Assembly: GCA_017629395.1 (NCBI GenBank)
Contig: JAGBXH010000166.1
Coordinates: 1-11,987, forward strand
DNA: 11,987 bases
DNA from: Clostridia bacterium
GTDB taxonomy: Bacteria > Bacillota > Clostridia > Oscillospirales > CAG-272
Reading direction: 5' to 3'
Shown: in pieces, positions 5,470 to 11,987 of the stretch
Layout of the letters: the number at the start of each line of letters is the position of its first letter
Position numbering within the stretch: the first letter of the stretch is position 1
Notes under the pieces: model-generated
Told to the model about the DNA's origin: nothing
The model's input: the letters and a program-made list of their open reading frames with translations, nothing else
Databases searched by the model: none
Translations under genes and position numbers: made by a program

Positions 5470-7464
5470 ATCGATCAAAAAAGTGCGCCTAAAAAGCAAA
5501 AGGTTGGCTCACTGTTTTTTCATTTGTTCAACCGACTGTCACTTTGGCTGTATAATCTGCTGATTGGTTGCTTCCTTGGACGAGTACTGACTTGTTACGA
5601 CGTCTTGGAGCAAAGGTGGAACGACATATGCACGCGTATCTTCGGTGCTCCCGGTGTGAGGTTGCGCCCAAGACTGCATAAGCTTCGCTTGCGGCTTGCG
5701 CATTTGATCGAGCATAGCTTGATTTTGCGCTTTTTGGATCATGTTGTCAGATTTTTTATCAATTGTCCTTTGAACGTATACGGCATATTCTTTTTCATGT
5801 ACGGTGCCGTCGGTGCTGTCGTGTATTTTATCGCGGAACGTCTTTCCGTTAATTACGCGGGACATTTTGGCTGGGGCATTGCAGGCATTATTATTGCCTT
5901 TTCTGCGATGCCGCTGCTGTTCACGGGCAAATCCTTGTATCATGCAGCATTCGGAAGCCGTATTATAGGAAAGCTGCTGCGGTCGTATCTCGGACTTGAA
6001 AAGTCCTTAAAGACCAGGGATAAGGAGCGCGGAAGCACAATGCTTTTGTATGCGGGATTGCTTTTGGGCGTAATGACGGGTGCATTGACCTTTTTCGTAC
6101 ACCCCGCAACCGTCCCGATCCTGACACTGCTGACGGCATTGGCAGTCATCGTTCTGTATATTCCCGAGAGCGGCGTATTGATTGCCGCAGGAAGCATTTG
6201 CCTTTGGTGGTGTACGGGCTTTCCCGTGCTCTGTGCAATTGCCATTGCGCTGGTCACGCTGTTTTCCTACGTGTGTAAAATGATTCGCGGCAAACGCGTG
6301 ATGCACGTGCACCTGATTGATTTTGTTGTCCTGCTTCTTGCAGCTGTCTTTGTATTGCAAGGCATGCTCAGCGGAGGTGGTTTGCTCAGTCTGCTTTACG
6401 GTTTGGGCTATGCGGCGTTGATCGCAATGTATTTTCCAACGGTCAATCTCATGCGCTCTCGCGAATGGCTTGAACGTTGCTATTCGCTCTTGGCATTTTC
6501 GGGTGCGGTGCTGGCAATTCTCAGCATATTGCCCATGTCCCTGATCCTGAATTTCCTGGATATGACGTTTGTGCGCGTTGACGTGACCATGTTCGCGCAG
6601 CTTTCTGCAAGATACCAAGCATATTTCTCTCAGGGAAGCATGTTCAGCGGTATGATGATCCTGCTTTTGCCGATCCTGCTTTGTAAGCTTGTCATCAGAA
6701 AATCCATTACGGGCTTTTTCTGGAGAGGACTTTGTGTGCTTGCTGCATGCGCATCGTTGCTGATCTCTATGCAGCTTGGCGCATGGGTGGGCTTGGCGGT
6801 CATGCTTTTGCTGTTTTTCTTTACGTACAGTTATCGCTCCCTGAGCAGGGCAATGCTGCTTGCATTCCCCGTGACCTGCGCTGCAGTCTGGCATAAGGAG
6901 CTGAACGGACTTTTCGGCATCCATAAATTCGAGCTTGTGCAGGCAGCGCTTGATATGGCGGTCGTCTATGCAGACAGTAAGCCTTACAGGCGCGCAATTG
7001 CCTCCGGTGTGCTGGCTATGTCCAAGGAGCATTTGCTTGGCGTCGGATTTGGTGACGCTGCTTTGCACCGAGTGCTTGCATACTATGCGGTGCCCGGTAT
7101 GGAAAACGTGACAAACGTACAGAACACGTATCTTCAGCTGCTGGCGGAAAGCGGCTATCTTGGCTTGATTCTGCTGGTTGCTGTATTGCTTGTGTTTGTC
7201 CTTTGCGTGCTGACTTATCTGCGTTGGGGAGAAAACGCAACAACAAAGGTGCGCGTTTCTGCAGGCTTTGCCGGAATTATGGGCGTGTTGGCACTTGGTG
7301 CTTTTTGCAATTTGATGAACAACGCAAGCTTGTTTTTCCTGTTTTGGCTTGTAATTGGAGCAACCGTTGCAGGATTGCTGACACAGTATGAAGCTCACGC
7401 ACGTGCGGTGCAATCGCATGCGGGTAGCGTGGATCGTACGGATATTGCGTTCCGTACGAAGTAA
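5467..7464 (+). CDS. O-antigen ligase/polymerase-like (Wzy_C family) polytopic membrane protein
   Basis: This 665-residue integral membrane protein has roughly ten or more hydrophobic helices. A cationic N-terminal region (about residues 1-95, with a cluster LRPRLHKLRLRLAH near 66-79) precedes the first clear membrane segment. The C-terminal part resembles the Wzy_C (PF04932) domain. It has a helix with ISMQLGAWVGLAV (about 433-445), a large outer loop (about 470-555) containing AIASGVLAMSKEHLLGVGFGDA, and the segment VQNTYLQLLAESGYLGL (551-567), which corresponds to the family's HNxYLQxLxExGxxG motif. Such proteins ligate or polymerise lipid-linked glycans outside the membrane. Two features usually seen look altered: Gln552 sits where the motif's His is expected, and MQLGAW replaces the common SRGAW. 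It is sandwiched between trmD and two DUF4330-like genes, so an envelope glycan role is likely, but substrate and activity are unknown. Confidence 0.72.
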   Translation: MIDQKSAPKKQKVGSLFFHLFNRLSLWLYNLLIGCFLGRVLTCYDVLEQRWNDICTRIFGAPGVRLRPRLHKLRLRLAHLIEHSLILRFLDHVVRFFINCPLNVYGIFFFMYGAVGAVVYFIAERLSVNYAGHFGWGIAGIIIAFSAMPLLFTGKSLYHAAFGSRIIGKLLRSYLGLEKSLKTRDKERGSTMLLYAGLLLGVMTGALTFFVHPATVPILTLLTALAVIVLYIPESGVLIAAGSICLWWCTGFPVLCAIAIALVTLFSYVCKMIRGKRVMHVHLIDFVVLLLAAVFVLQGMLSGGGLLSLLYGLGYAALIAMYFPTVNLMRSREWLERCYSLLAFSGAVLAILSILPMSLILNFLDMTFVRVDVTMFAQLSARYQAYFSQGSMFSGMMILLLPILLCKLVIRKSITGFFWRGLCVLAACASLLISMQLGAWVGLAVMLLLFFFTYSYRSLSRAMLLAFPVTCAAVWHKELNGLFGIHKFELVQAALDMAVVYADSKPYRRAIASGVLAMSKEHLLGVGFGDAALHRVLAYYAVPGMENVTNVQNTYLQLLAESGYLGLILLVAVLLVFVLCVLTYLRWGENATTKVRVSAGFAGIMGVLALGAFCNLMNNASLFFLFWLVIGATVAGLLTQYEAHARAVQSHAGSVDRTDIAFRTK

Positions 7465-7480
7465 GAAGGGAGAGGATTCC

Positions 7481-8077
7481 ATGTCTGAACATAAGAAAAA
7501 TCAAATCTCCGGGGATGATCAGAAGGCGTCCAGCATTGTGCAGGATACTTCCAATGTCCCTGTTAACGAGGGAAAGAAAAAGGTGCACAAGGCACCCAAA
7601 ATCAAAAAGGCGCGCAAGAAGGGAATGCCTATTGCCGTGGATATTTTGATCGTTGTGGTCATCCTTGCTGCAATTGTCGGTGCGGTCTTTGGGATCAATG
7701 CGCTGGGTGAGTATTTTTCTACGCGCTATGCGCAAAGAGAGATCACGTATACCTGTCTTGTCGAAAGCGTAGACGCTGTTCTTGCATACGCTGCGGACGG
7801 CAAATGCGTCGTGCAGCCCGGAACTGAGGTATTTGTTGTGCAGGATATGCAAAGTGCGCCTGTGGGAGAGGTCCTTTCCGTTTCTACCGAGGACAATGCC
7901 GACGGAACGGTTGACATCAGTGTCGTTGTTCGCACGGTTGCTGATTATAATTATACGCTCGGCTATTTTGCAGATCAAACCAAGATCGCTGTCGGTAAGA
8001 CTTACAACTTCCGATTCAGCGGACTTGTCAGCGATGCAGTGATCGTTGAGCTGCAGATCACGGAAAAGGAGTCTTGA
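7481..8077 (+). CDS. Single-pass membrane protein, DUF4330-like (first of a tandem pair)
   Basis: This protein of 198 residues has no assigned function. It has a Lys-rich cytoplasmic tail (residues 1-48, with KKKVHKAPK and KKARKKG), one membrane helix (about 50-76, IAVDILIVVVILAAIVGAVF) and an outer, beta-rich domain (about 85-198). The helix position, the VQPGTEVFV and APVGEVLSV steps, and the closing KIAVGKTYNFRF segment resemble DUF4330 proteins. The ATG at 7481 has AAGGGAG (7466-7472) eight bases upstream; the frame is open further upstream to 7388, but that would overlap the ligase-like gene. It lies 16 bases after that gene and one base before a second protein of the same layout, so the three probably act together at the cell surface. 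The family assignment is from pattern memory and is moderate. Confidence 0.7.
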   Translation: MSEHKKNQISGDDQKASSIVQDTSNVPVNEGKKKVHKAPKIKKARKKGMPIAVDILIVVVILAAIVGAVFGINALGEYFSTRYAQREITYTCLVESVDAVLAYAADGKCVVQPGTEVFVVQDMQSAPVGEVLSVSTEDNADGTVDISVVVRTVADYNYTLGYFADQTKIAVGKTYNFRFSGLVSDAVIVELQITEKES

Positions 8078-8078
8078 T

Positions 8079-8579
8079 ATGAATAAAGCGGAGAAGAATA
8101 AGAATTTGTTTTCCTCGGGCGGCGTATTTGTAGATATTTTTATCGGCTTTCTGATTGCTGCCTGCATTGCAGGAGTTGTGTATCGTTGCTTTATTTACGA
8201 TCCTCATGCGCGTGACGAGGCGGGAGAATCGTATATGGTATTCTTCGAGGTGGAAAACGCGCAGCAGAGCTTTGCAAGCTATTTGCAAAGCGGTGATCAC
8301 GTTTATGACGAGAGCACGGGTCTGCGACTTGGCGCACTGGCGACGCACGCGCAGCATTCCGAAAACAGTGCTGTATCCGTGGTACAAAATACTGAGAACG
8401 TCCAAAATCCCTTGTCAGTCATTGGAGTATTCCGGTCTGTGCCGGGGCAGGTAGAGCAGGGAACGCTGATCATCGGCGGTTCGTATATGCTTACACCCGG
8501 ACAAACGGTCAATATTTATACGGATACCGTATCGTTGGAAGTTCGTATTTTGCAGATCGTTGAGCAGTCGGAAGAGTAA
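8079..8579 (+). CDS. Single-pass membrane protein, DUF4330-like (second of a tandem pair)
   Basis: This 166-residue protein has a short charged cytoplasmic start (MNKAEKNKNLFSSGG), one membrane helix (about residues 17-37, VDIFIGFLIAACIAGVVYR) and an outer domain of about 125 residues. The start pattern, with a phrase like VDI followed at once by the helix and YR, is typical of DUF4330. It shares order with its upstream neighbour: a SGDHVYD/GLRLGALAT strand pair (71-89) and a closing IIGGSYMLTPGQTVNIYTD segment (131-149), which lines up with that protein's KIAVGKTYNF segment. The two are probably paralogs from an old duplication. AAAAGGAG (8064-8071) precedes ATG 8079, and the spacing of one base to the previous stop suggests translational coupling. 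Function unknown. Confidence 0.7.
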   Translation: MNKAEKNKNLFSSGGVFVDIFIGFLIAACIAGVVYRCFIYDPHARDEAGESYMVFFEVENAQQSFASYLQSGDHVYDESTGLRLGALATHAQHSENSAVSVVQNTENVQNPLSVIGVFRSVPGQVEQGTLIIGGSYMLTPGQTVNIYTDTVSLEVRILQIVEQSEE

Positions 8580-8607
8580 GACGACCGCGGGATTTTAGCG
8601 AAGTAAA

Positions 8608-8636
8608 GTCATATTTTACAATTTGTGCAATATGAC
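8608..8636. repeat. 29-bp near-perfect palindrome, possible operator or transcript-end hairpin
   Basis: Arms GTCATATT (8608-8615) and AATATGAC (8629-8636) are exact reverse complements. The centre adds four more pairs around base 8622 (ACAA with TTGT), with one T-G and one mismatched position between. It lies 29 bases past the last DUF4330-like stop and 46 bases before the ptsH -35 box. No T-run follows on the + strand (GAAAAAATACC does), so it is not a standard intrinsic terminator. The odd-length symmetry fits a dimeric repressor site equally well. Confidence 0.6.
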
Positions 8637-8681
8637 GAAAAAATACCGATGCACTTGTCAAATTTTCCTATAGAATGACGC

Positions 8682-8716
8682 TTGATTTTGACACGCGCTT
8701 TTGTTATACTTATGGT
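8682..8716 (+). promoter_or_regulatory. Promoter region of ptsH, two overlapping candidates
   Basis: Candidate one is TTGATT (8682-8687), 17 bases, then TATACT (8705-8710), with an extended -10 TGT before it. Candidate two is a consensus -35 TTGACA (8688-8693), 17 bases, then TATGGT (8711-8716). Both have ideal spacing and are offset by six bases. Either would give a leader of about 50 bases before ptsH. Confidence 0.7.
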
Positions 8717-8770
8717 AGTGAAACTGTGCGTAATTACTATATATTACTATCAAAGAAACGGGAGAAATAT

Positions 8771-9034
8771 ATGAAGTCTTGTCAAGTTGTTATCACCAAT
8801 GCGAGCGGTTTGCATGCCAGACCCGCTACCTTCTTCATTCAGAAGGCGAACAGCTACAGATGCTCGATCTGGATCGAGAAGGAAGAGCGCAAGGTCAATG
8901 CAAAGAGCCTTTTGGGCGTTTTGTCCTTGGGGATTGCCAAGGGCATGTCTGTTACGCTGACTGCGGACGGGCAGGATGAAGAGCTTGCACTGCAGGGCTT
9001 GCAGGCACTCATCAATTCCGGCTTTGCCGAATAA
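8771..9034 (+). CDS. ptsH: Phosphocarrier protein HPr
   Basis: HPr carries phosphate from enzyme I to the sugar-specific IIA proteins of the phosphotransferase system. In Gram-positive bacteria it also acts in catabolite repression when HprK phosphorylates its serine. This 87-residue protein has the active-site motif SGLHARPAT with His15 and the regulatory site VNAKSLLGVLSLG with Ser46, both at standard positions, and the length is normal. The start is ATG 8771, preceded by GGGAG (8760-8764); the frame is open upstream to 8675 but that part covers the promoters. The gene stands alone, with a promoter in front and a hairpin behind, and is not next to ptsI. Ser46 predicts an HPr kinase elsewhere in the genome. 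An Ser46-only, His15-weak Crh role is unlikely because His15 is present. Confidence 0.95.
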   Translation: MKSCQVVITNASGLHARPATFFIQKANSYRCSIWIEKEERKVNAKSLLGVLSLGIAKGMSVTLTADGQDEELALQGLQALINSGFAE

Positions 9035-9050
9035 GGCTGACGGCTTGTAT

Positions 9051-9100
9051 AAAACGGTGTGAGGGAACATGAGGTAAGTGTTCGCACACCGTTTTATTTT
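9051..9100 (+). terminator. Long hairpin between ptsH and uvrC, probable terminator or attenuator
   Basis: An 11-bp perfect stem, AAAACGGTGTG (9051-9061) with CACACCGTTTT (9085-9095), encloses a second five-pair stem GAACA (9065-9069) with TGTTC (9079-9083). It is followed by ATTTTTCG. The form is that of an intrinsic terminator for ptsH with a short T-run. It ends about 25 bases before the uvrC start. Confidence 0.78.
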
Positions 9101-9105
9101 TCGTG

Positions 9106-9123
9106 AAGGGAGGAATTTTTGTG
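9106..9123 (+). promoter_or_regulatory. Ribosome binding site deciding a GTG start
   Basis: AAGGGAGG (9106-9113) is seven bases before GTG 9121. The in-frame GTG at 9103 would swallow this site, so 9121 is preferred as the uvrC start. Confidence 0.8.
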
Positions 9124-10953
9124 TCTTTGGACCGATTGCAGCAGCTGCTTGAAAAAGCCAATTCGCTGCCCTTGACTCCGGGTGTATATATTATGAAGGA
9201 CGCTGCCGGCAAGGTAATTTACGTGGGTAAATCGCGTAAGCTCAAAAATCGCGTATCACAGTACTTTCAGAACAGTGAAAAAAACGCGAAAACGGCACGT
9301 ATGGTAGACCGAGTTCACGCGTTTGATTATATTCTTTGTGAGACCGAGATTGAAGCGCTCTCCCTTGAAAATACGCTGATCAAGCAGTATACTCCCAAAT
9401 ACAATATTCGCCTTAAGGATGCAAAATCCTACCCCTATATCAAAATTACCGGCGAGCAGTACCCGCGTCTGGTCATGACGCGCAAGCGAGAAGCTGATAA
9501 AGGCAAATATTTCGGGCCTTATTCGGGGACTTCCACCGTGTATGCGGTGATAGGCTCCTTACAAAAAGCCTTGCAGCTACCAAATTGCAAGCGCAAATTT
9601 CCCGAGCAGATCGGCAAGGAGCGGCCTTGCCTGTATTATCAGATCAAGCAATGCTGCGGCGTTTGTACCGGCAAGGTAAGTCCTGAGGAATATGCGGATA
9701 AGATCCATACCGCGGCAGAAATTTTACGCGGCAATACCGCATCCGAAAAGCGGAGATTGACCGAGCAGATGTACGCACTTGCCGAGCAGGAGCGATACGA
9801 GGCGGCTGCCGCTTGCCGCGATACCATTGCGGCGCTGGATCGCCTTTCGCAAAAGCAAAGTGTTGTGGGTGCGCCCGACGATGATTACGACGTATTCGGT
9901 GTATACGACGACGGCGTCTTGTCTGCGCTCTCGGTATTCTTTGTGCGCAGCGGCGTTTGCACTGATAAGCAGGATTACTTGTTTGATAAAGAGAATATAA
10001 CCGATACCGAGTCGCTGGTATCCTTTATTTGCGATCTGTACAGAGGCAGATCCGATATTCCCAAGCTGATTTTGATCTCGTTTTCTCCCGATGAGGACAC
10101 CCGCGCCACAGCTGCCGAATTTCTTGGCAAGCTATCGGGGCGTAAGGTCGAGATCCGTACTCCGGAGAGGGGGACGCTGCGTGCCTTGTGTGAGACTGTG
10201 ACAGCAAACGCACGTGAGGTGGCAGAGAAGAGTGCCACGCACCAGAGTAAGCAAGAGGGCGTATTGCTGCGACTTGCGCACCTGCTGGAGCTGGAAAGCT
10301 ATCCTGCGCGTATTGAGGCATACGATATCTCCAACCTTGGCAAGGAGCACCTGACCGCAGGCATGATCGTGACTAAGGATGCAAATTTTGCCAAGCGCGA
10401 TTACCGCACCTTCAAGATCAAATCGGTCGAGGGAACGGACGACTACGCCAGCATGCGTGAGGCACTCTCGCGGCGCTTTGCGCACCTTGCGGACGATCAG
10501 GGCAGTTTTTCGGAGTATCCCGATCTCATTCTTCTGGACGGTGGCAAGGGACACGTAGGTGTCGTGCGCGAGCTTGCGCGTGAGATGGGGATCGATATAC
10601 CCATTTTCGGCATGGTCAAGGATGACTTTCATAAAACGCGCGCGCTTTGTACCGATCAGGAGGAGATCAGCATCGCCAAGGAAACCGCTGTATTTCAGTT
10701 TGTGTACGGTATACAGGAGGAAGTGCACCGTTATACCGTGGGAAGCATGAAAAAGGCGAAGGGCAAGAGCCTTGTCACCTCGTCGTTGACTCAAATTCAG
10801 GGCATCGGACCTGCCAAAGCTGCGGCACTCTTAAAAATGCCGGGCGGCTTGCAAGCCGTCAAGCGTGCGGACAAGGCACAGCTGATGGCGATCAAGGGCA
10901 TTGGTGAAAAGGACGCCGACGCGATTATTGCATATTTCAAAGAAAAGAGATAG
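9121..10953 (+). CDS. uvrC: Excinuclease ABC subunit UvrC
   Basis: UvrC makes both cuts, 3' and 5' of a bulky DNA lesion, after UvrA and UvrB have found it. The 610-residue protein is full length. The N-terminal GIY-YIG nuclease has LTPGVYIMKD (residues 18-27) and IYVGKSRKLKNRV (33-45). A cysteine set, Cys156, Cys170, Cys178 and Cys182, fits the region that binds an iron-sulfur cluster in E. coli UvrC. The UVR/UvrB-binding helix pair is at about 205-240. The RNase H-like nuclease has IEAYDISNLGKEH (398-410, Asp402), LILLDGGKGHVG (469-480, Asp473) and EVHRYTVGS (534-542, His536). Two helix-hairpin-helix motifs close the protein: IQGIGPAKAAALL (559-571) and IKGIGEKDADAI (591-602). It is probably the first gene of an operon with rsmD and coaD. 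Confidence 0.96.
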   Translation: MSLDRLQQLLEKANSLPLTPGVYIMKDAAGKVIYVGKSRKLKNRVSQYFQNSEKNAKTARMVDRVHAFDYILCETEIEALSLENTLIKQYTPKYNIRLKDAKSYPYIKITGEQYPRLVMTRKREADKGKYFGPYSGTSTVYAVIGSLQKALQLPNCKRKFPEQIGKERPCLYYQIKQCCGVCTGKVSPEEYADKIHTAAEILRGNTASEKRRLTEQMYALAEQERYEAAAACRDTIAALDRLSQKQSVVGAPDDDYDVFGVYDDGVLSALSVFFVRSGVCTDKQDYLFDKENITDTESLVSFICDLYRGRSDIPKLILISFSPDEDTRATAAEFLGKLSGRKVEIRTPERGTLRALCETVTANAREVAEKSATHQSKQEGVLLRLAHLLELESYPARIEAYDISNLGKEHLTAGMIVTKDANFAKRDYRTFKIKSVEGTDDYASMREALSRRFAHLADDQGSFSEYPDLILLDGGKGHVGVVRELAREMGIDIPIFGMVKDDFHKTRALCTDQEEISIAKETAVFQFVYGIQEEVHRYTVGSMKKAKGKSLVTSSLTQIQGIGPAKAAALLKMPGGLQAVKRADKAQLMAIKGIGEKDADAIIAYFKEKR

Positions 10954-10959
10954 AAAACT

Positions 10960-11538
10960 ATGATGAGAATTATTACGGGAAAAGCAAGAGGCTGTAAGCT
11001 GTATACCCTGGAGGGCACGGAGACCACGCGTCCCACCACCGAGCGAGTCAAGCAAGCCATCTTTTCCATGATCCAATTTGATATTGAGGGCAGAGACGTG
11101 TTGGATCTGTTCGGCGGCTCGGGTCAGATGGGACTGGAAGCGGTATCGCGCGGTGCGCGCCATGCCATCATTGTCGATAAATCCAAGCCTGCCGTGGACG
11201 TCATCTATAAGAACATGCTCAAGACCAAGCTCGCACCCGATTGCTTTGTGGTCAAGTCGGACTATGCCGATTTTCTCAAGAGCAGGCAGGGCAGAGAGCA
11301 GTACGATATCGTATTCCTGGATCCGCCCTATGCTTCCGACGCACTTTCCGAGTCGCTACTGCTGCTTTTGCGCTATGATCTTCTCAAGCCCGGTGCGCGC
11401 GTGGTTTGCGAGTCGGATAAGGAGAACATCTGGGGCAAGCATTTCGCGCTTTGCGACCGCTACCGCGTGGTAGGCAAAACGCATCACGCATCCTCGTACG
11501 TGACCATTCTTGAACCCGTGACGGAGACCGAGGCATGA
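10960..11538 (+). CDS. rsmD: 16S rRNA (guanine966-N2)-methyltransferase RsmD
   Basis: RsmD methylates G966 of 16S rRNA in the assembled 30S subunit. The 192-residue protein starts with MRIITGKARGCKL and has RPTTERVKQAIFSM (residues 24-37), the S-adenosylmethionine-binding loop DLFGGSGQMGLEA (49-61, where most members have FAGSG) and the catalytic motif FLDPPY (119-124). These are the family's standard marks. Two ATG codons are adjacent (10960 and 10963), and family members often begin MRII, so the second may be the true start. There is only a weak ribosome binding site (AAAGAGATAG, in the uvrC tail), with a six-base gap to uvrC, suggesting translation coupled to uvrC. Its stop overlaps the start of coaD by four bases (ATGA), the usual rsmD-coaD arrangement in Firmicutes. 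Confidence 0.93.
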   Translation: MMRIITGKARGCKLYTLEGTETTRPTTERVKQAIFSMIQFDIEGRDVLDLFGGSGQMGLEAVSRGARHAIIVDKSKPAVDVIYKNMLKTKLAPDCFVVKSDYADFLKSRQGREQYDIVFLDPPYASDALSESLLLLLRYDLLKPGARVVCESDKENIWGKHFALCDRYRVVGKTHHASSYVTILEPVTETEA

Positions 11539-11987
11539 GCCGCGCCATCATTCCCGGCAGCTTTGACCCCATGACGTTGGGACATAAGCAGGTTATCGCT
11601 GCCGCAGCCGAGATATTTGATGAGGTGGTCGTGCTGGTTATGCATAACGACATGACAAAGTACGTCAAGGACGCCAAGGTCAAGGAATACGCCTTTGATA
11701 CAGACGCACGCGTGCACATCGCGCGTCTGACCTGTGCGGACATTCCGGGTGTGCGCGTGGAAACGCGCGGCGGACTTTTGATCGATGCCTTTGATGAATT
11801 TGAAGGCAGCGCCATCGTCAAGGGTATTCGTAATGAGCAGGATTTTGCCTATGAGCAGATTCATGCCGCTTGGAACCTTGCGCACAATCCCCGTGCACAC
11901 ACGCTGTATTTGCCCGCTGACCCCGCATACGCGCACGTCAGCTCCACCCTGGCAAGAGAACGACTTGCCAAAGGGGAGGATCTTTCC
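11535..11987 (+). CDS. coaD: Pantetheine-phosphate adenylyltransferase CoaD, 5' part (cut by window end)
   Basis: CoaD joins ATP and 4'-phosphopantetheine to make dephospho-CoA, the penultimate step of coenzyme A synthesis. The open frame gives 151 residues and runs off the end. It has the nucleotidyltransferase motif PGSFDPMTLGH (residues 7-17), GGLLID near 84-89, IVKGIRNEQDFAYE (about 99-112) and the late motif HVSSTLARE (about 136-144). The family is usually about 160 residues, so only a short tail is missing. The loop after the first strand is about nine residues longer than in B. subtilis CoaD (from memory), and the usual KKPLF-type motif there is not obvious. The start overlaps the rsmD stop as ATGA. 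Confidence 0.9.
   Translation, partial: MSRAIIPGSFDPMTLGHKQVIAAAAEIFDEVVVLVMHNDMTKYVKDAKVKEYAFDTDARVHIARLTCADIPGVRVETRGGLLIDAFDEFEGSAIVKGIRNEQDFAYEQIHAAWNLAHNPRAHTLYLPADPAYAHVSSTLARERLAKGEDLS

Noticed and set aside
6007..7482. A 491-codon open frame on the - strand across the membrane protein gene
   Set aside because: It reads as low-complexity His/Gln/Cys/Lys-rich sequence, the expected complement of a Leu/Val/Ala-rich membrane protein.
8688..8710. TTGACA paired with TATACT as one promoter
   Set aside because: The spacing is only 11 bases, too short for a sigma-A promoter; the two boxes belong to two offset candidates.
8675..8770. N-terminal extension of HPr from ATG 8675
   Set aside because: It covers both promoter candidates, has no ribosome binding site, and HPr begins at 8771 with His15 and Ser46 at standard positions.
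1..11987. tRNA, rRNA, CRISPR, insertion sequence or riboswitch
   Set aside because: I saw no cloverleaf, spaced direct repeats, transposase motif or known leader fold in the short gaps; almost all of the window is coding.

Overview
The window looks like chromosome from an anaerobic Gram-positive-type Clostridia bacterium, probably an uncultured Oscillospirales- or Christensenellales-like lineage. The basis is moderate GC content, strong AGGAGG-type ribosome binding sites, TTG and GTG starts, a Ser46-type HPr, the rsmD-coaD pair, and a biotin-dependent Na+-pump decarboxylase operon. All genes lie on the + strand. There is no sign of a phage, insertion sequence, CRISPR array or tRNA.

Region 1 (1-4130) is the 3' part of one operon. 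It holds the C-terminus of an MmdA-type acyl-CoA carboxyltransferase, a long OadG-type gamma subunit, a free-standing biotin carrier protein, the Na+-translocating beta subunit OadB/MmdB, and an OadA/5S-type oxaloacetate/pyruvate carboxyltransferase with no biotin domain of its own. It ends in a clear intrinsic terminator. Two carboxyltransferases, one acting on acyl-CoA and one on oxaloacetate/pyruvate, share one biotin carrier and one Na+ pump. The set could work as a Na+-pumping decarboxylase, as a methylmalonyl-CoA:pyruvate transcarboxylase, or as both.

Region 2 (4172-8579) starts at a strong extended -10 promoter and reads rimM, trmD, a polytopic membrane protein of the O-antigen ligase/polymerase (Wzy_C) type, and two small single-pass membrane proteins that look like tandem DUF4330 paralogs. 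The first two act in ribosome and tRNA maturation. The last three look like an uncharacterised cell-envelope module attached to that housekeeping operon. The membrane protein seems to lack two polar residues that are usually important in ligases.

Region 3 (8580-9100) is a gap of about 190 bases with a near-perfect 29-bp palindrome and two overlapping promoter candidates, then ptsH (HPr), then a long hairpin.

Region 4 (9121-11987) is uvrC (nucleotide excision repair), rsmD (16S rRNA G966 methyltransferase) and the 5' part of coaD (coenzyme A synthesis), tightly packed and probably co-transcribed. No gene in the window looks broken; the first and last genes are cut only by the window edges.
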